A DNA stretch of 64,000 nucleotides from JAKFWF01 sp963741505 (GTDB lineage Bacteria; Pseudomonadota; Alphaproteobacteria; Rhizobiales; Hyphomicrobiaceae), in assembly GCA_963741505.1 (NCBI GenBank), contig CAVUIJ010000003.1:1-64000 (forward strand), written 5' to 3'. The position numbers and the translations under genes are program-made. The notes beneath the pieces are model-generated. The model did no database searches. It was not told the origin of the DNA and was given only the letters and a program-made list of their open reading frames with translations. Of the stretch, positions 63,811 to 64,000 are shown piece after piece (position 1 is the first letter of the stretch; each line of letters opens with the position of its first letter).

Positions 63811-64000
63811 CGCGAGAGCCGCTGTTCCGTGCTGAGGATCTGAAGATCACATTCGAGGGTGATCGCGGCCAGCTGACCCCGGCGGTGACCGGCGTCTCGT
63901 TCGAGATTGCCCGCGGCGAGACGGTCGGCATCGTCGGCGAGAGTGGCTGCGGCAAGAGCGTGACGGCGCTCGCCGTGCTCAGGCTGCTGCCGCGCCAGAC
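63807..64000 (+). CDS. Oligopeptide/dipeptide-type ABC transporter ATP-binding protein (partial)
   Basis: The first 64 codons lie in the window: MTREPLFRAEDLKITFEGDR…GVSFEIARGETVGIVGESGCGKSVTALAVLRLL. The Walker A is GESGCGKS. The FEIARGETVGIVGESGCGKS pattern is that of the DppD/OppD class. It overlaps the DUF1028 stop by 4 bp and the rest lies beyond the window. Confidence 0.88.
   Translation, partial: MTREPLFRAEDLKITFEGDRGQLTPAVTGVSFEIARGETVGIVGESGCGKSVTALAVLRLLPRQ

Overview
The window is a high-GC chromosomal stretch from an alphaproteobacterium, most likely a Hyphomicrobiales (Rhizobiales) member near the Bradyrhizobiaceae/Xanthobacteraceae. The evidence is a set of neighbourhoods typical of that order: purH - heparinase II/III - rsmB - htpX - DUF1674; phaR divergent from phaA; dapF - mtaB - ftsY - yciB; timA, fxsA, secB, dnaQ and coaE in a row. 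There is also a two-subunit NAD-dependent formate dehydrogenase whose beta subunit fuses NuoE- and NuoF-like parts, as in Methylobacterium FDH1. The species cannot be named from the sequence alone.

Layout. 0-3.4 kb is an accessory, decaying edge: a broken NicO-type nickel/cobalt transporter divergent from a drug/metabolite-type transporter with a very His-rich tail, then remnants of a DUF3489 - DUF2924 - serine recombinase cassette beside tRNA-Gln. 3.5-9.3 kb holds an exported hypothetical protein and the formate dehydrogenase genes. 9.5-17.4 kb holds TerC, a MetX-like hydrolase, purH, a heparinase-family protein, rsmB, htpX and an SdhAF4-like gene. 17.6-23.3 kb holds a Tad-type vWA protein, an SDR, a PsiF-like protein, rpmF, a membrane protein and a degenerate-GGDEF/EAL protein. 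23.3-29.5 kb covers PHA metabolism (phaR, phaA), an amidase, a PspA-like gene facing a TetR gene across three matching operators, and a MarR gene. 29.8-38.2 kb carries two tandem yciB genes, ftsY-mtaB-dapF, a GST, and ffh-rpsP-rimM. 38.2-44.3 kb starts with palindromic repeats where trmD-rplS would be expected, followed by smr-mltA-timA, fxsA, secB, dnaQ, coaE and tRNA-Gly. 44.5-52.8 kb has a radical SAM protein, mscL, a transporter-fused hybrid histidine kinase, a LuxR-type regulator and a DUF4212/sodium:solute symporter pair. 53-57.6 kb has argG, a Fic protein, an M50 protease and moeA. 57.6-62.9 kb is an AT-rich gap followed by an unusual two-gene unit encoding a 1118-aa double ATPase (AAA plus HerA/FtsK-like) and a partner. 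The window ends in a DUF1028 gene overlapping an oligopeptide-type ABC ATPase.

How parts fit together. Formate oxidation (fdhA/fdhB) needs a molybdopterin-type cofactor, and moeA is in the window but not linked. The symporter-domain kinase, the regulator and the symporter look like one sensing-and-uptake module for a small carboxylate. FtsY, Ffh, SecB and TimA are all protein-targeting or export functions. PhaR and PhaA belong to polyhydroxyalkanoate storage.

Caveat on quality. At least nine loci, including essential ones (purH, rimM), are interrupted by single-base indels, mostly one-base insertions. Where the protein family shows the correct frame on both sides I give the gene its full extent and mark the break. 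The pattern suggests sequencing or assembly errors at least for the housekeeping genes, whereas the 0-3 kb remnants look truly degraded.
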